Origin: Bacteroidales bacterium Phil6
GTDB taxonomy: Bacteria; Bacteroidota; Bacteroidia; Bacteroidales; F082
Direction: 5' to 3'
Assembly: GCA_002633315.1 (NCBI GenBank)
Contig: NWBN01000032.1
Location: 96,008 to 160,007 of the forward strand
Length of the DNA: 64,000 nucleotides
Shown: positions 44,961-52,878 of the stretch, in pieces
How the letters are laid out: the number at the start of each line of letters is the position of its first letter
Numbering within the stretch: the stretch's first letter is position 1
The notes under the pieces: model-generated
The model's database searches: none
The model's input: only the letters and a program-made list of their open reading frames with translations
What the model was told of the DNA's origin: nothing
Position numbers and translations under genes: made by a program

Positions 44961-46085
44961 CTATTCTCTCGATATAGAGATGATTTGACCGGTATTTGAA
45001 TCGAATTTTATTTTCATTTTGTTCATTACACAGGATAATATGACACCGAACTGACTTATTTTGACTTGTTTGCTTGCAAGTACTTCATTGTCCAACAATA
45101 TATCTACTGTAGTGTTCCGGGGTATTCTGTACAACAATTTATTGTTGAAGTTGGAAGTCTTTATGGCTTCATCTGTTAAATAATTGACATCCTTGAAGTT
45201 ATTCTCATTTTTAAACTGCATCTTCATAATTTCGCCTTTTTTTGCATTGACAGGCAGCAAACCGTCTGAAGAAGAGAATCTCGCCACGTTTACAGTTTCC
45301 TGTCCCGGTTCCGGTGTGATATAAATTGTTTCTTTAATAATTTTTCTCGAAGTTTTTCCGGTAAATAAACATTCATATTCATTTTTCAGTTCCAAAGTTT
45401 TCTGGACCATGAATTTCATGGTATTGCCGTAATTTACTTCCTGATAGCCGGTCACCAAGTCGTAATATGCCTGTTGAATACGGTTTATATTATCAACAGC
45501 GACAACAGCCTGTTCCTCTAAAGTCAACTGACTTATTCCTGAGTTTTCATCTTCATTATCAGGATTCATCAGTATTTTTATAAAAGAGACTTCCTCGTCT
45601 TTTTTGGGGAATATGTCTTTTTCATGAGGTCGCTTTTCTTTAGGATGCTCTTCTTTTTCTTTTAAACCAACATCTACGGGAATCATATCGTTTTTATATC
45701 CGAAAGAACTAATCACGCCATCAGGTGTAAAATTGAAATTAAGAGGAAACACCTCTCTGTTTTTATCTTCCACATATACTTGAAAACACAAGTCAGGATC
45801 TGGTTGTGCAATGGTAGAAATCTTAATATCTTTTATTGAATACGAAACTCCGTCAGTTCGGATATAGTCATAAACGCCTAACATTTGTTCCGCATATTCT
45901 GCAAGAGGACCTTTATGGTAATCGATTTGTTCCACCATAATATCTATACGCAACACGTTTCTCGGCAGATAGTAGTAGATACCATCGGTTTGTTTGGAGA
46001 ATTCATTTTTTGCATGAGTCGTAATATATTGTGCATCAGCATAGAAATATGCACAAAGCATGATTAAAAGAAATAATTTTTTCAT
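44961..46085 (-). CDS. DUF4831 exported protein, 374 aa
   Basis: Bacteroidota-specific secreted protein of unknown function. Signal peptide residues 1-18, ending YADAQ. The DGIYYYLPRNVLRIDIMVEQ opening of the mature protein is the DUF4831 pattern. A charged Lys/Glu-rich insertion lies near 147-165. The start overlaps the stop of the sodium/solute symporter by four bases (ATGA), so the two are translationally coupled. A role with the transporter is possible. Confidence 0.8.
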   Translation of the reverse strand: MKKLFLLIMLCAYFYADAQYITTHAKNEFSKQTDGIYYYLPRNVLRIDIMVEQIDYHKGPLAEYAEQMLGVYDYIRTDGVSYSIKDIKISTIAQPDPDLCFQVYVEDKNREVFPLNFNFTPDGVISSFGYKNDMIPVDVGLKEKEEHPKEKRPHEKDIFPKKDEEVSFIKILMNPDNEDENSGISQLTLEEQAVVAVDNINRIQQAYYDLVTGYQEVNYGNTMKFMVQKTLELKNEYECLFTGKTSRKIIKETIYITPEPGQETVNVARFSSSDGLLPVNAKKGEIMKMQFKNENNFKDVNYLTDEAIKTSNFNNKLLYRIPRNTTVDILLDNEVLASKQVKISQFGVILSCVMNKMKIKFDSNTGQIISISRE

Positions 46086-47569
46086 GGTATTTCATTTTGA
46101 TTATTAACTATCTTTTTACTTATTGCCAATAGAGCCATGAAAGTTATCAATCCATTGACTATTAGAATTTCGAATCCGAATTTATATCCGAAAAACAATT
46201 CCTCTGAGTAAAGGTTTAACAAATAACTTATAACAGGAGACAACACTGCTATATAAGGAACAAATTTATCGTTCGGAGTCCTGTTTTTCACGAAAAGACC
46301 AAAAGAATAAAGACCAAGCAAAGGACCATACGTATAACCGGCAATATCGAAAAGTTTATCTATGAGAGAGTCATTATGAAATGGTTTGAAAAGTATTATT
46401 ATGAGAAGATACAACAGAGCAAAACATACATGAATGATTTTACGACGTTTGACTATTTCATTTTCAGATAGTTTTGTATTTTTGTCAATATGTAAAAAAT
46501 CAAAACAGAATGTTGTTGTCAAAGCCGTCAGTGTGCCGTCAGCACTTGAATATCCTGCGGCTATTATGCCTATCACGAAAAAAACACTTGTGATGCTGCT
46601 TAAAGAAAATGCTATGGAAGGAAATATCATGTCATTTATGACAACATTGTTTTCATTGACAGGAAGCTGAAATCCTGTTTGTTGTGCATAAAATATCAAA
46701 GAGGCGCCGAGACTGAGAAAAATAATATTGACTATGATAAAGAGAATGCTTGATGTCATTACATTTTTCTGTGCATCGCGCAATGTTTTGCATGTGAGGT
46801 TTTTCTGCATCATATCTTGGTCGAGACCTGTCATGGTGATGGTGATGAAAGCGCCACTGAGTATTTGTTTTACAAAAAATTTATTGTTTGTCCAGTCTGT
46901 CTCGAAAACTTTTGTTATGCCTTTTTCTGCAGATAATGACAACACTTCGAAGATTGACATATCTAATTTCTTAAGTAAGAAAACCACAGTGAAGACGGCA
47001 GCAAGTATAAGAAATGTAGTCTGCAGGGTGTCAGTCCAGACTACAGTTTTGATACCTCCTTTAAAAGTATAGATAAGTATTAAAGCGACAAAAATGATAG
47101 CCGGAACGAAAAACGGTATTCCAAAAGTCTTAAAGACAAACTCATACAACACAAAGACGACTAAATACATACGCAATGCAGAACCAATAAGGCGCGATAT
47201 TATGAAGAAGGCTGCACCTGTTTTCTCGGAATTTTGTCCGAAACGCATTTCGAGATATGAATAAATGGAAGTCAGTTTCAGTTTATAATATAAAGGTAAT
47301 AAAATCCAGGCAATGACAGCATATCCTATGACGTAACCGAAGACAATGCCCAGATATGTAAAATGTCCGGTATAAACGCCGCCAGGCACCGACATGAATG
47401 TGACTCCCGACAATGAAGCTCCTATCATTCCGTATGCCACAATAAACCATGGTGATTTACGGTTGCCCGTAAAAAAAGTGTCGTTTGTCGATTTTTTTGA
47501 TGTGATATGCGCTATCAACAGAATAAGTATGGTGTAAACTATAAAAACTGTAAGTATCGTAGTTGCCAT
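46082..47569 (-). CDS. Sodium:solute symporter (SSS family), 495 aa
   Basis: Membrane transporter with about 13 helices that takes up an organic solute with Na+. Typical motifs include GASLSGVTFMSVPGG in the first inverted repeat, KGGIKTVVWTDTLQ, and a second repeat with SSADGTLTALTT. The conserved Ser/Thr residues of the Na2 site fit the S-x-D-G-T-L-T segment. Substrate cannot be named. It is the first gene of a two-gene unit with the DUF4831 gene. Confidence 0.88.
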   Translation of the reverse strand: MATTILTVFIVYTILILLIAHITSKKSTNDTFFTGNRKSPWFIVAYGMIGASLSGVTFMSVPGGVYTGHFTYLGIVFGYVIGYAVIAWILLPLYYKLKLTSIYSYLEMRFGQNSEKTGAAFFIISRLIGSALRMYLVVFVLYEFVFKTFGIPFFVPAIIFVALILIYTFKGGIKTVVWTDTLQTTFLILAAVFTVVFLLKKLDMSIFEVLSLSAEKGITKVFETDWTNNKFFVKQILSGAFITITMTGLDQDMMQKNLTCKTLRDAQKNVMTSSILFIIVNIIFLSLGASLIFYAQQTGFQLPVNENNVVINDMIFPSIAFSLSSITSVFFVIGIIAAGYSSADGTLTALTTTFCFDFLHIDKNTKLSENEIVKRRKIIHVCFALLYLLIIILFKPFHNDSLIDKLFDIAGYTYGPLLGLYSFGLFVKNRTPNDKFVPYIAVLSPVISYLLNLYSEELFFGYKFGFEILIVNGLITFMALLAISKKIVNNQNEIP

Positions 47570-47614
47570 AAATATTTATAATCAACGTTTTTTGTATATT
47601 TATTTAAAGTATTA

Positions 47615-48154
47615 CTATAATATCATGGAAAAGTCTGCAAGAGTATCGAAAACAGCATCAGGTTTTGTTTTGACTGTCTCATCTCCAACGAGGACAGTGT
47701 ACATACCGGCATTTTTCCCGAATTCAATGTCAGAATCAGTATCCCCAATCATAATGGATTTTGAGAGGTTGACATTGAAGTCGCGCACAGCCATATATGC
47801 CATCTCTGGATTAGGTTTTCTATAGTTACCCAAAGTAGATTTCAACTGTGTACAGCAATAGATTCTGTCTATTCTACCCCCTGCCATGATTATTTTCTTC
47901 ATCATAAAGCCATTGACATCATCAAGTTCGGCATCTGTCATAATACCCTTTCCGACACCTTGTTGATTGGAGACAATGAATATTTTGTCGAATTTCTCGG
48001 CAAAGACACGGAACGCTTCAATGACACCGTCAATAAATACAAACTCATCGATTTTTTTAACGTACCCGTCAATGATTCGTTTGTTTATCACTCCATCACG
48101 GTCAAGGAACAGAGACCATGTCCTGTCTATAGAGTTAATCCAGTTGTTTGTCAT
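47615..48154 (-). CDS. HAD-IIIA phosphatase, GmhB-like, 179 aa
   Basis: HAD hydrolase with nucleophile and acid in FLDRDGVIN, motif II in VSNQQGVGKG, and the acidic DTDSDIEFG segment. It resembles GmhB, which removes a phosphate from heptose-1,7-bisphosphate. However, the usual zinc-binding loop is degenerate: YCCTQLKST has adjacent cysteines, but the CxH and following CxC pairs are missing. It follows gmhA by two bases, which supports a heptose role. Histidinol phosphatase is the main alternative but no his genes are near. Confidence 0.82.
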   Translation of the reverse strand: MTNNWINSIDRTWSLFLDRDGVINKRIIDGYVKKIDEFVFIDGVIEAFRVFAEKFDKIFIVSNQQGVGKGIMTDAELDDVNGFMMKKIIMAGGRIDRIYCCTQLKSTLGNYRKPNPEMAYMAVRDFNVNLSKSIMIGDTDSDIEFGKNAGMYTVLVGDETVKTKPDAVFDTLADFSMIL

Positions 48155-48156
48155 TG

Positions 48157-48732
48157 TTATCTTGGAAAAATTATCGATTCAATTATCTCACAAATTATAT
48201 GACCTATCATGATATGAGCCTCTTGTATCCTCGGCGTACAGCTACTTGGAACATTGAGCAGGACATCACAACAGTCTTTCATTAATCCCCCACTCTCCCC
48301 TGTCATTCCTACAACTTTGACATTCAGTTGTTTAGCTGTCTCAATAGCTTTTAAGATATTTTTGGAATTACCTGAAGTACTTATGGCAAACAATACATCA
48401 CCTCCGTGAGCAGTACCTTTTAGCACTCTGGCATAAATCTCATCAAAAGAATAGTCATTACCAACAGCCGTGAGATAACTGGTATTGACATGCAGAGCCT
48501 CCGCATTTAAAGGCGGTCTGTCATAGTAAAATCTGCCGCTTAATTCAGCTGCAAGATGTTGTGCATCAGCTGCACTTCCGCCATTGCCGCAAAAATGAAT
48601 CTTGCCTCGATCATTTAATGACTCCACACATATCATTGCAGCTCTGTTTATTCTTTCAACAAACGATTTGTCATTAAAAATCAGTTGTTTAACATTTATA
48701 GATTCAGAAATGATTTTTTCTATGTCGTACAT
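48157..48732 (-). CDS. gmhA: Sedoheptulose-7-phosphate isomerase (GmhA/SIS family), 191 aa
   Basis: First step of the heptose pathway for lipopolysaccharide or glycan precursors. The SIS fold is clear: CGNGGSAADAQHLAAELSGRF, then AISTSGNSKNILKA and the VKVVGMTGESGG turn. The C-terminal IQEAHIMIGHIICEIIE holds the conserved His. Length matches GmhA. It is followed at once by the HAD phosphatase. The kinase and nucleotidyltransferase genes for the rest of the pathway are not in the window. DiaA-like replication proteins share the fold but lack the phosphatase neighbour. Confidence 0.9.
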   Translation of the reverse strand: MYDIEKIISESINVKQLIFNDKSFVERINRAAMICVESLNDRGKIHFCGNGGSAADAQHLAAELSGRFYYDRPPLNAEALHVNTSYLTAVGNDYSFDEIYARVLKGTAHGGDVLFAISTSGNSKNILKAIETAKQLNVKVVGMTGESGGLMKDCCDVLLNVPSSCTPRIQEAHIMIGHIICEIIESIIFPR

Positions 48733-48745
48733 AATGTTTTTTTTG

Positions 48746-48753
48746 CAAACTTA
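48746..48753 (-). promoter_or_regulatory. Promoter -7 box for gmhA
   Basis: Minus-strand TAAGTTTG matches TAnnTTTG, 13 bases before the ATG. Confidence 0.5.
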
Positions 48754-49052
48754 CTCAAATTTCTTTAACTGTTATTGAAGTCAATCAAAAATCAGTCAGA
48801 TTGCCTTATTGAATATTAACTGTATTTTCACGATTTTATTACATGACATACAACAATAGATATGATAAATATTTACAAATCAGCATCAATAAAATCATGA
48901 GGATGTAACTTATTCAAAAAAATGTTAAAAATCTTAATATTTTCAAAAATTGTCAGTTGAGATTCATGAAAATAGTTGATATTTGCAAAACGAAATCAAC
49001 AAATTAAAAAATTGAGGATAAATATTTATAAATTATTGAAGATTAAATAGAT
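48754..49052. other. Intergenic region between divergent genes
   Basis: 299 bp, AT-rich. No gene seen. GATATTTG at 48978-48985 is a near match to the -7 element (one mismatch) and may start the DUF486 transcript with a leader of about 60 nt. Confidence 0.4.
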
Positions 49053-49421
49053 ATGAGAGGACTTTACACTATTTTGTTTCTTATAGTTTCCAATGTATTC
49101 ATGACATTTGCCTGGTATGGAAATCTCAAATTGACAGAAATGAAGTTGATTGACAATTGGCCATTGATACTTATTGTTGTTTGTAGTTGGGGTGTCGCTT
49201 TTTTTGAATATCTGTTTATGGTTCCGGCAAACAGATTCGGTTCAGCCATCAATGGAGGACCGTTCTCGTTGGTACAGTTAAAAGTGATACAGGAATGTGT
49301 AAGTCTTACGGTTTTCATGTTGATAAGCATATTGATATTTAAAAATGAGACCTTGAGATTGAACCATTTGGTAGGTTTTGGTTTTCTTGTTCTCGCGGTG
49401 TACTTCATTTTTAAGAAATAA
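49053..49421 (+). CDS. DMT-superfamily protein, DUF486, 122 aa
   Basis: Small four-helix membrane protein of the DUF486 family, distantly related to small multidrug resistance proteins. Family marks: NVFMTFAWYGNLK near the N-terminus and the central WGVAFFEYLFMVPANRFG with GPFSLVQLKVIQE. Length is usual. Transport has not been shown for the family. It is a single gene followed by the acidic protein gene. Confidence 0.88.
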   Translation: MRGLYTILFLIVSNVFMTFAWYGNLKLTEMKLIDNWPLILIVVCSWGVAFFEYLFMVPANRFGSAINGGPFSLVQLKVIQECVSLTVFMLISILIFKNETLRLNHLVGFGFLVLAVYFIFKK

Positions 49422-49446
49422 TTGTTGTTTATATTAAGAAAAATAT

Positions 49447-49454
49447 TATTTTTG
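49447..49454 (+). promoter_or_regulatory. Promoter -7 box for the acidic protein
   Basis: TATTTTTG matches TAnnTTTG; the ATG is 25 bases downstream. Confidence 0.5.
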
Positions 49455-49479
49455 AAGTCTCATGTAAAAAAGTACAGAT

Positions 49480-49884
49480 ATGAAATTCTATGATATTGAT
49501 TCCATCTTTACCTTTGGGAAATATGAAGGAAAGACTTTGGCAGAAGTGTTTGAAGTAGATCCCAAATACATAAAGTATTGTCAGGATAACATCGACGAGT
49601 TTTATATAGCTCCTAATGTTTTAAAGGAATTAAAAACTGTTGAAAGAGATAACAGACTGTTGTCTGCCAATCTTGACGAAATGAGTGATGACGAATTAGC
49701 TGATTTTATGGATACCATGAATGATATTGACGATTTCGATGAAGCTAAATTTGAAGACGATTTCGATTGGGACAAAGAAGAAGACATGTTGATGGATGAT
49801 GATTTCGAAGACGAGTATTATGATGAAGATGACTTCGTAGATGACAGTTATAATGACTATGATGATAATTTTGACGGATATTGA
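49480..49884 (+). CDS. Small protein with ExoX-C-like motif and long acidic tail, 134 aa
   Basis: The first 45 residues read TFGKYEGKTLAEVFEVDPKY followed by IKYC, a pattern seen in the small C-terminal domain of exodeoxyribonuclease X-like proteins. That domain is thought to bind nucleic acid or protein but lacks nuclease residues. After a short helix (about 50-70), residues 70-134 are extremely rich in Asp and Glu, with aromatic residues placed between them. Such tails can mimic nucleic acid or bind basic proteins. No signal peptide. It is a single-gene unit with promoter box and terminator. Function unknown. Confidence 0.7.
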   Translation: MKFYDIDSIFTFGKYEGKTLAEVFEVDPKYIKYCQDNIDEFYIAPNVLKELKTVERDNRLLSANLDEMSDDELADFMDTMNDIDDFDEAKFEDDFDWDKEEDMLMDDDFEDEYYDEDDFVDDSYNDYDDNFDGY

Positions 49885-49952
49885 TTACCATAAAATGATG
49901 TTTGTGTAATATTGAATATAAAAAACATCAGTGTTTATTGACTTCTTCGTTT

Positions 49953-49985
49953 AAGAGAGCGACTCAAAGACAGAGCCGTTCTTTT
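49953..49985 (+). terminator. Rho-independent terminator after acidic protein gene
   Basis: AAGAGAGCGACTC (49953-49965) pairs with GAGCCGTTCTTTT (49973-49985), 13 pairs with one mismatch and two G-U pairs, followed by TT. Confidence 0.6.
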
Positions 49986-50068
49986 TTAATTTGGATGTAA
50001 TAAATAATTTTTTCTATATTCAATTCTCAAAAATGGAAATTTCCTTTCAGTCACAATATTTTTGATTT

Positions 50069-51007
50069 TCAATCTATTTTCTCTGCTATTCCGTATTGTT
50101 TTTTGTTTGGAGCCATAGATTGAATCATTTCGGCAAGAAATCCGGCAAGAAAGAACTGCACACCTATTATCATGTTTATCAATGCGAGATAAAACAATGG
50201 TCTTGATGTCATTCCAAATACCGAATTGATTATTTTTTGATATGCAAGATAAGCTCCCATGGCAAAACCTATGATAAACATAATGGTCCCTATGCCGCCG
50301 AATAGATGCATGGGACGTTTACCGAATTTAGAGATGAAAGATATTGTCAGCAGGTCGAGATACCCGCGTATGAATCTGCTCATGCCGAATTTTGATGTGC
50401 CGTATTTTCTTTTTTGATGATGAACAACCTTCTCTCCTATATGAGAATAACCGGCTGCTTTGGCGATGACGGGGATATAACGGTGCATCTCACCATAGAC
50501 TTCAATACTCTTGACGACTTCGCTTCTATATGCTTTAAGTCCGCAATTGAAATCATGCAATTTTATACCGGACATTTTTCTTGTTGACCAATTGAAGAAT
50601 CTGGACGGAATGTTTTTAGCTATTTTGGAGTCATAACGTACTTTTTTCCAGCCGGATACCAAGTCATAGCCTTTATCCATTATCATGTCGTACAATTCCG
50701 GTATCTCGTTCGGACTATCCTGAAGATCAGCATCCATGGTTATCACAACATCGCCATGAGACAGTTTAAAGCCCTCGTTGAGAGCTGCGGATTTGCCGTA
50801 GTTTCTTCTAAAACGAATACCTTTTACAGCGTCGTTTTTCAAAGACAATTCTTTAATGATATGCCATGAAGAATCAGTAGAGCCATCATCAACAAATATT
50901 ATCTCGTAAGTAAAACCATTATCATTCATGACACGACGAATCCAGGCTTCCAATTCCGGAAGAGATTCTTCTTCATTAAGAAGAGGGATTATTACACTAA
51001 TGTTCAT
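50069..51007 (-). CDS. Family 2 glycosyltransferase, polyprenyl-phosphate type, 312 aa
   Basis: Resembles dolichol-phosphate mannose synthase and ArnC/GtrB. Domain order: N-terminal GT-A fold with SVIIPLLNEEESLPEL, FVDDGSTDSSW and the DADLQDSPNE metal site, then two C-terminal transmembrane segments at about 232-255 and 266-290. It would load a sugar on a lipid carrier at the inner membrane. The stop of the upstream DUF4199 gene overlaps its start by four bases, so the two are coupled. Confidence 0.9.
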   Translation of the reverse strand: MNISVIIPLLNEEESLPELEAWIRRVMNDNGFTYEIIFVDDGSTDSSWHIIKELSLKNDAVKGIRFRRNYGKSAALNEGFKLSHGDVVITMDADLQDSPNEIPELYDMIMDKGYDLVSGWKKVRYDSKIAKNIPSRFFNWSTRKMSGIKLHDFNCGLKAYRSEVVKSIEVYGEMHRYIPVIAKAAGYSHIGEKVVHHQKRKYGTSKFGMSRFIRGYLDLLTISFISKFGKRPMHLFGGIGTIMFIIGFAMGAYLAYQKIINSVFGMTSRPLFYLALINMIIGVQFFLAGFLAEMIQSMAPNKKQYGIAEKID

Positions 51008-51513
51008 ACCGAGTTGTTTTGTTTTGCAAAGGTAGCAATTATCAGAGAATAAACAAGGTTTAAAATGACATTAACCACCAACATGGACAGAGAAGTCGCT
51101 GCAGGTGACAGTAATTGCTTTGTAAATTCATTGTTTTGCAATGTAATATCTTCATTATTGTAAGACAAGATACCCAATGAAAATTTCATGTCCAGGAAGT
51201 TGAATATGTTATATGAAAACAGCATGAATACACTCAGTATTACCGAATACAGCAAACCTATCATAAAAGTCATCAAGAAAGCCGACTTGAAAGAAAACGA
51301 CTCCCAAACGAAGAGATGTTTAAACAAGGCAACAGCAATGGAAAGAAGTAATAGAGGCAATATATACAGCAAACTATGCCAATAGGAGTTTTCCATACCG
51401 AAAAAATACAACAAATAAGAATGCGTCAGTATCATGATGACACCGATACAAAGCCCTGACACTATGATAGAGAGCCAAAATTGTTTATTTGTGTATGTCG
51501 GGTTTGTAAACAT
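51004..51513 (-). CDS. DUF4199 membrane protein, 169 aa
   Basis: Membrane protein with four predicted helices, of a Bacteroidota family of unknown role. The ATG at 51513 (MFTNPTYTNKQFW) is chosen. The frame extends upstream, but those codons lie in the SRP RNA gene. The start is 12 bases after the 3' end of that RNA, so the gene has no room for a promoter of its own unless inside the RNA gene. It is followed by the GT2 gene with a four-base overlap, a pair often found together in this phylum. Confidence 0.82.
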   Translation of the reverse strand: MFTNPTYTNKQFWLSIIVSGLCIGVIMILTHSYLLYFFGMENSYWHSLLYILPLLLLSIAVALFKHLFVWESFSFKSAFLMTFMIGLLYSVILSVFMLFSYNIFNFLDMKFSLGILSYNNEDITLQNNEFTKQLLSPAATSLSMLVVNVILNLVYSLIIATFAKQNNSV

Positions 51514-51525
51514 AATGACGAAAAA

Positions 51526-51620
51526 GGGTAAGCTACTCATATCGCACCGCTCGACCATCTACCCTTGCTACCTTCCGGTCCTGGGGGATTTGACAGGAGC
51601 TGGTCGTATAAGACTTACCC
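51526..51620 (-). ncRNA. ffs: Signal recognition particle RNA, small bacterial type (4.5S)
   Basis: Read from the minus strand, GGGTAAGTCT at the 5' end pairs with the CTTACCC at the 3' end to close a single long hairpin of about 95 nt. The tip has the universal SRP domain IV features: CAGGACCGGAAGGTAGCAAGGGT, split here as CAGGACC, the GGAA tetraloop, and GGTAGCA with the symmetric loop. It binds Ffh protein to form the signal recognition particle for membrane protein targeting. A T tract follows the 3' end. Promoter box is at 51625-51632. Confidence 0.92.
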
Positions 51621-51624
51621 GATG

Positions 51625-51632
51625 CAAAAATA
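51625..51632 (-). promoter_or_regulatory. Promoter -7 box for SRP RNA
   Basis: Minus-strand TATTTTTG matches TAnnTTTG and lies five bases before the first G of the RNA. Confidence 0.6.
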
Positions 51633-51697
51633 GTAATTTTATTATTATGTCAAACTTTTTTTTGTTTTTTTTATCACTATGATAATGATGATGTTAT

Positions 51698-51729
51698 AAA
51701 AAACAAGACGGTCGTAAAAAGACCGTCTT
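51698..51729 (-). terminator. Rho-independent terminator after the aquaporin gene
   Basis: AAGACGGTC (51705-51713) pairs with GACCGTCTT (51721-51729); minus strand continues with T residues. Confidence 0.85.
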
Positions 51730-51769
51730 ATCTATTTTAACATAGTTTTTGCGACGAAAAAGTCATAGA

Positions 51770-52450
51770 TTATTGATTTTTGCAGCAACATTTGTTACAA
51801 CCGAAGAATTTCCATACCAATGCAGCAATGGCAGCACCGATGAAAGGTCCAACGATGAATATCCAAAGTTGACTGAGAGCCTTGCCACCTTCAAACACTG
51901 CAGGAGCTATACTTCTTGCAGGGTTTACCGATGTGCCCGTGATGGGAATACAAACTATGTGTACCAAAACCAAAGTAAGACCAATAGCAAGTCCTGCCAT
52001 GTTGCCGGCTCCTTTTTCGGAATCTGTAGAGCCGAGAACAACCAATACGAATATGAAAGTGAATACTATTTCGGCAATAAGACCGCCACTGACGCTGTTT
52101 GTAACGTTGGCGCCTGTCTCAGTGGCGTATGTCATGTCTATAGTAGATGTCAAAGCATAAAGTATTACCGAACCAATGAATGCACCTATTACCTGAAACA
52201 ACATATAACACAATGCATCTTTACCGTTCATTCTTCCAGATATCCAAACACCGAGAGTGATGGCAGGATTGATATGACAACCCGATATACCGCCTATGGC
52301 ATACGCCATGGCGACAACAGACAGACCGAAAGCACAAGCCACTGTCAAAACCTGGGCAGGTGTCCCGCACCCACCGATGAATACAGCACTTCCGCATCCC
52401 ATAAGAACCAATACCATGGTTCCTATCATTTCAGCTAAATATTTCTTCAT
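51770..52450 (-). CDS. aqpZ: Aquaporin, AqpZ-type MIP channel, 226 aa
   Basis: Six-helix water channel of the inner membrane. The two NPA loops are HINPAIT and SVNPARS, each followed by the half helix. The second loop has Arg after NPA as expected for the selectivity filter. The G-x-H pattern SGCHINPA resembles AqpZ rather than glycerol facilitators, which are longer and have Asp near the second loop. The C-terminal tail is Cys-rich (FGCNKCCCKNQ), which is unusual for the family. Single-gene unit with its own terminator. Confidence 0.9.
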   Translation of the reverse strand: MKKYLAEMIGTMVLVLMGCGSAVFIGGCGTPAQVLTVACAFGLSVVAMAYAIGGISGCHINPAITLGVWISGRMNGKDALCYMLFQVIGAFIGSVILYALTSTIDMTYATETGANVTNSVSGGLIAEIVFTFIFVLVVLGSTDSEKGAGNMAGLAIGLTLVLVHIVCIPITGTSVNPARSIAPAVFEGGKALSQLWIFIVGPFIGAAIAALVWKFFGCNKCCCKNQ

Positions 52451-52803
52451 ATCAGTAAATTTTAAATTTTAAATGTCGTTAAACTATGTTAATTGTTTTT
52501 AAATTGCTTATTATCAATATCGCCACAGACAACAATTGTCATCAAAGTGGATTATTATACTTCTTCATGGATTATAATCCGACTTGTCATGGCAAATATA
52601 ACAATTTTGTTCATGTTTTTGTCAATTTTCCTAAAGGAAATGACAAAAAATTTATTAAACGTCAAAAACAAAACAAAGAAGCATGATTGGTTTTGCAATA
52701 TATCAGATTCATGACAGTTTAATAAGTTAAATTAAAAACAGCATATCATTTTTCTGATAACTGAATCTTTGTAATAACAAGAATGTGTTTTGTATATTAT
52801 GGT
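52451..52803. other. Intergenic region, no gene recognised
   Basis: 353 bp, AT-rich. Short open frames of 66-73 codons here have no start context, no family resemblance and a composition like the surrounding non-coding DNA. Confidence 0.5.
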
Positions 52804-52833
52804 TTTGTTTATAAAATAAAATACGTACCTTTG
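52804..52833 (+). promoter_or_regulatory. Promoter for pncB
   Basis: TACCTTTG at 52826-52833 with TTTG at 52804-52807, spacing 18. Leader of about 40 nt. Confidence 0.65.
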
Positions 52834-52878
52834 CAGTGAGAAAAGTCGTTTAAATAAATTTTTATTCACATAGAAATC

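Noticed and set aside
51749..52438. A 229-codon plus-strand frame opposite the aquaporin gene
   Set aside because: The minus strand encodes a clear AqpZ with both NPA motifs; the plus-strand product is low quality, rich in Tyr, Ser and Thr, with no family resemblance.
52486..52714. Two short plus-strand frames between aqpZ and pncB
   Set aside because: They overlap each other in different frames, show no family resemblance and have the composition of the AT-rich intergenic DNA.
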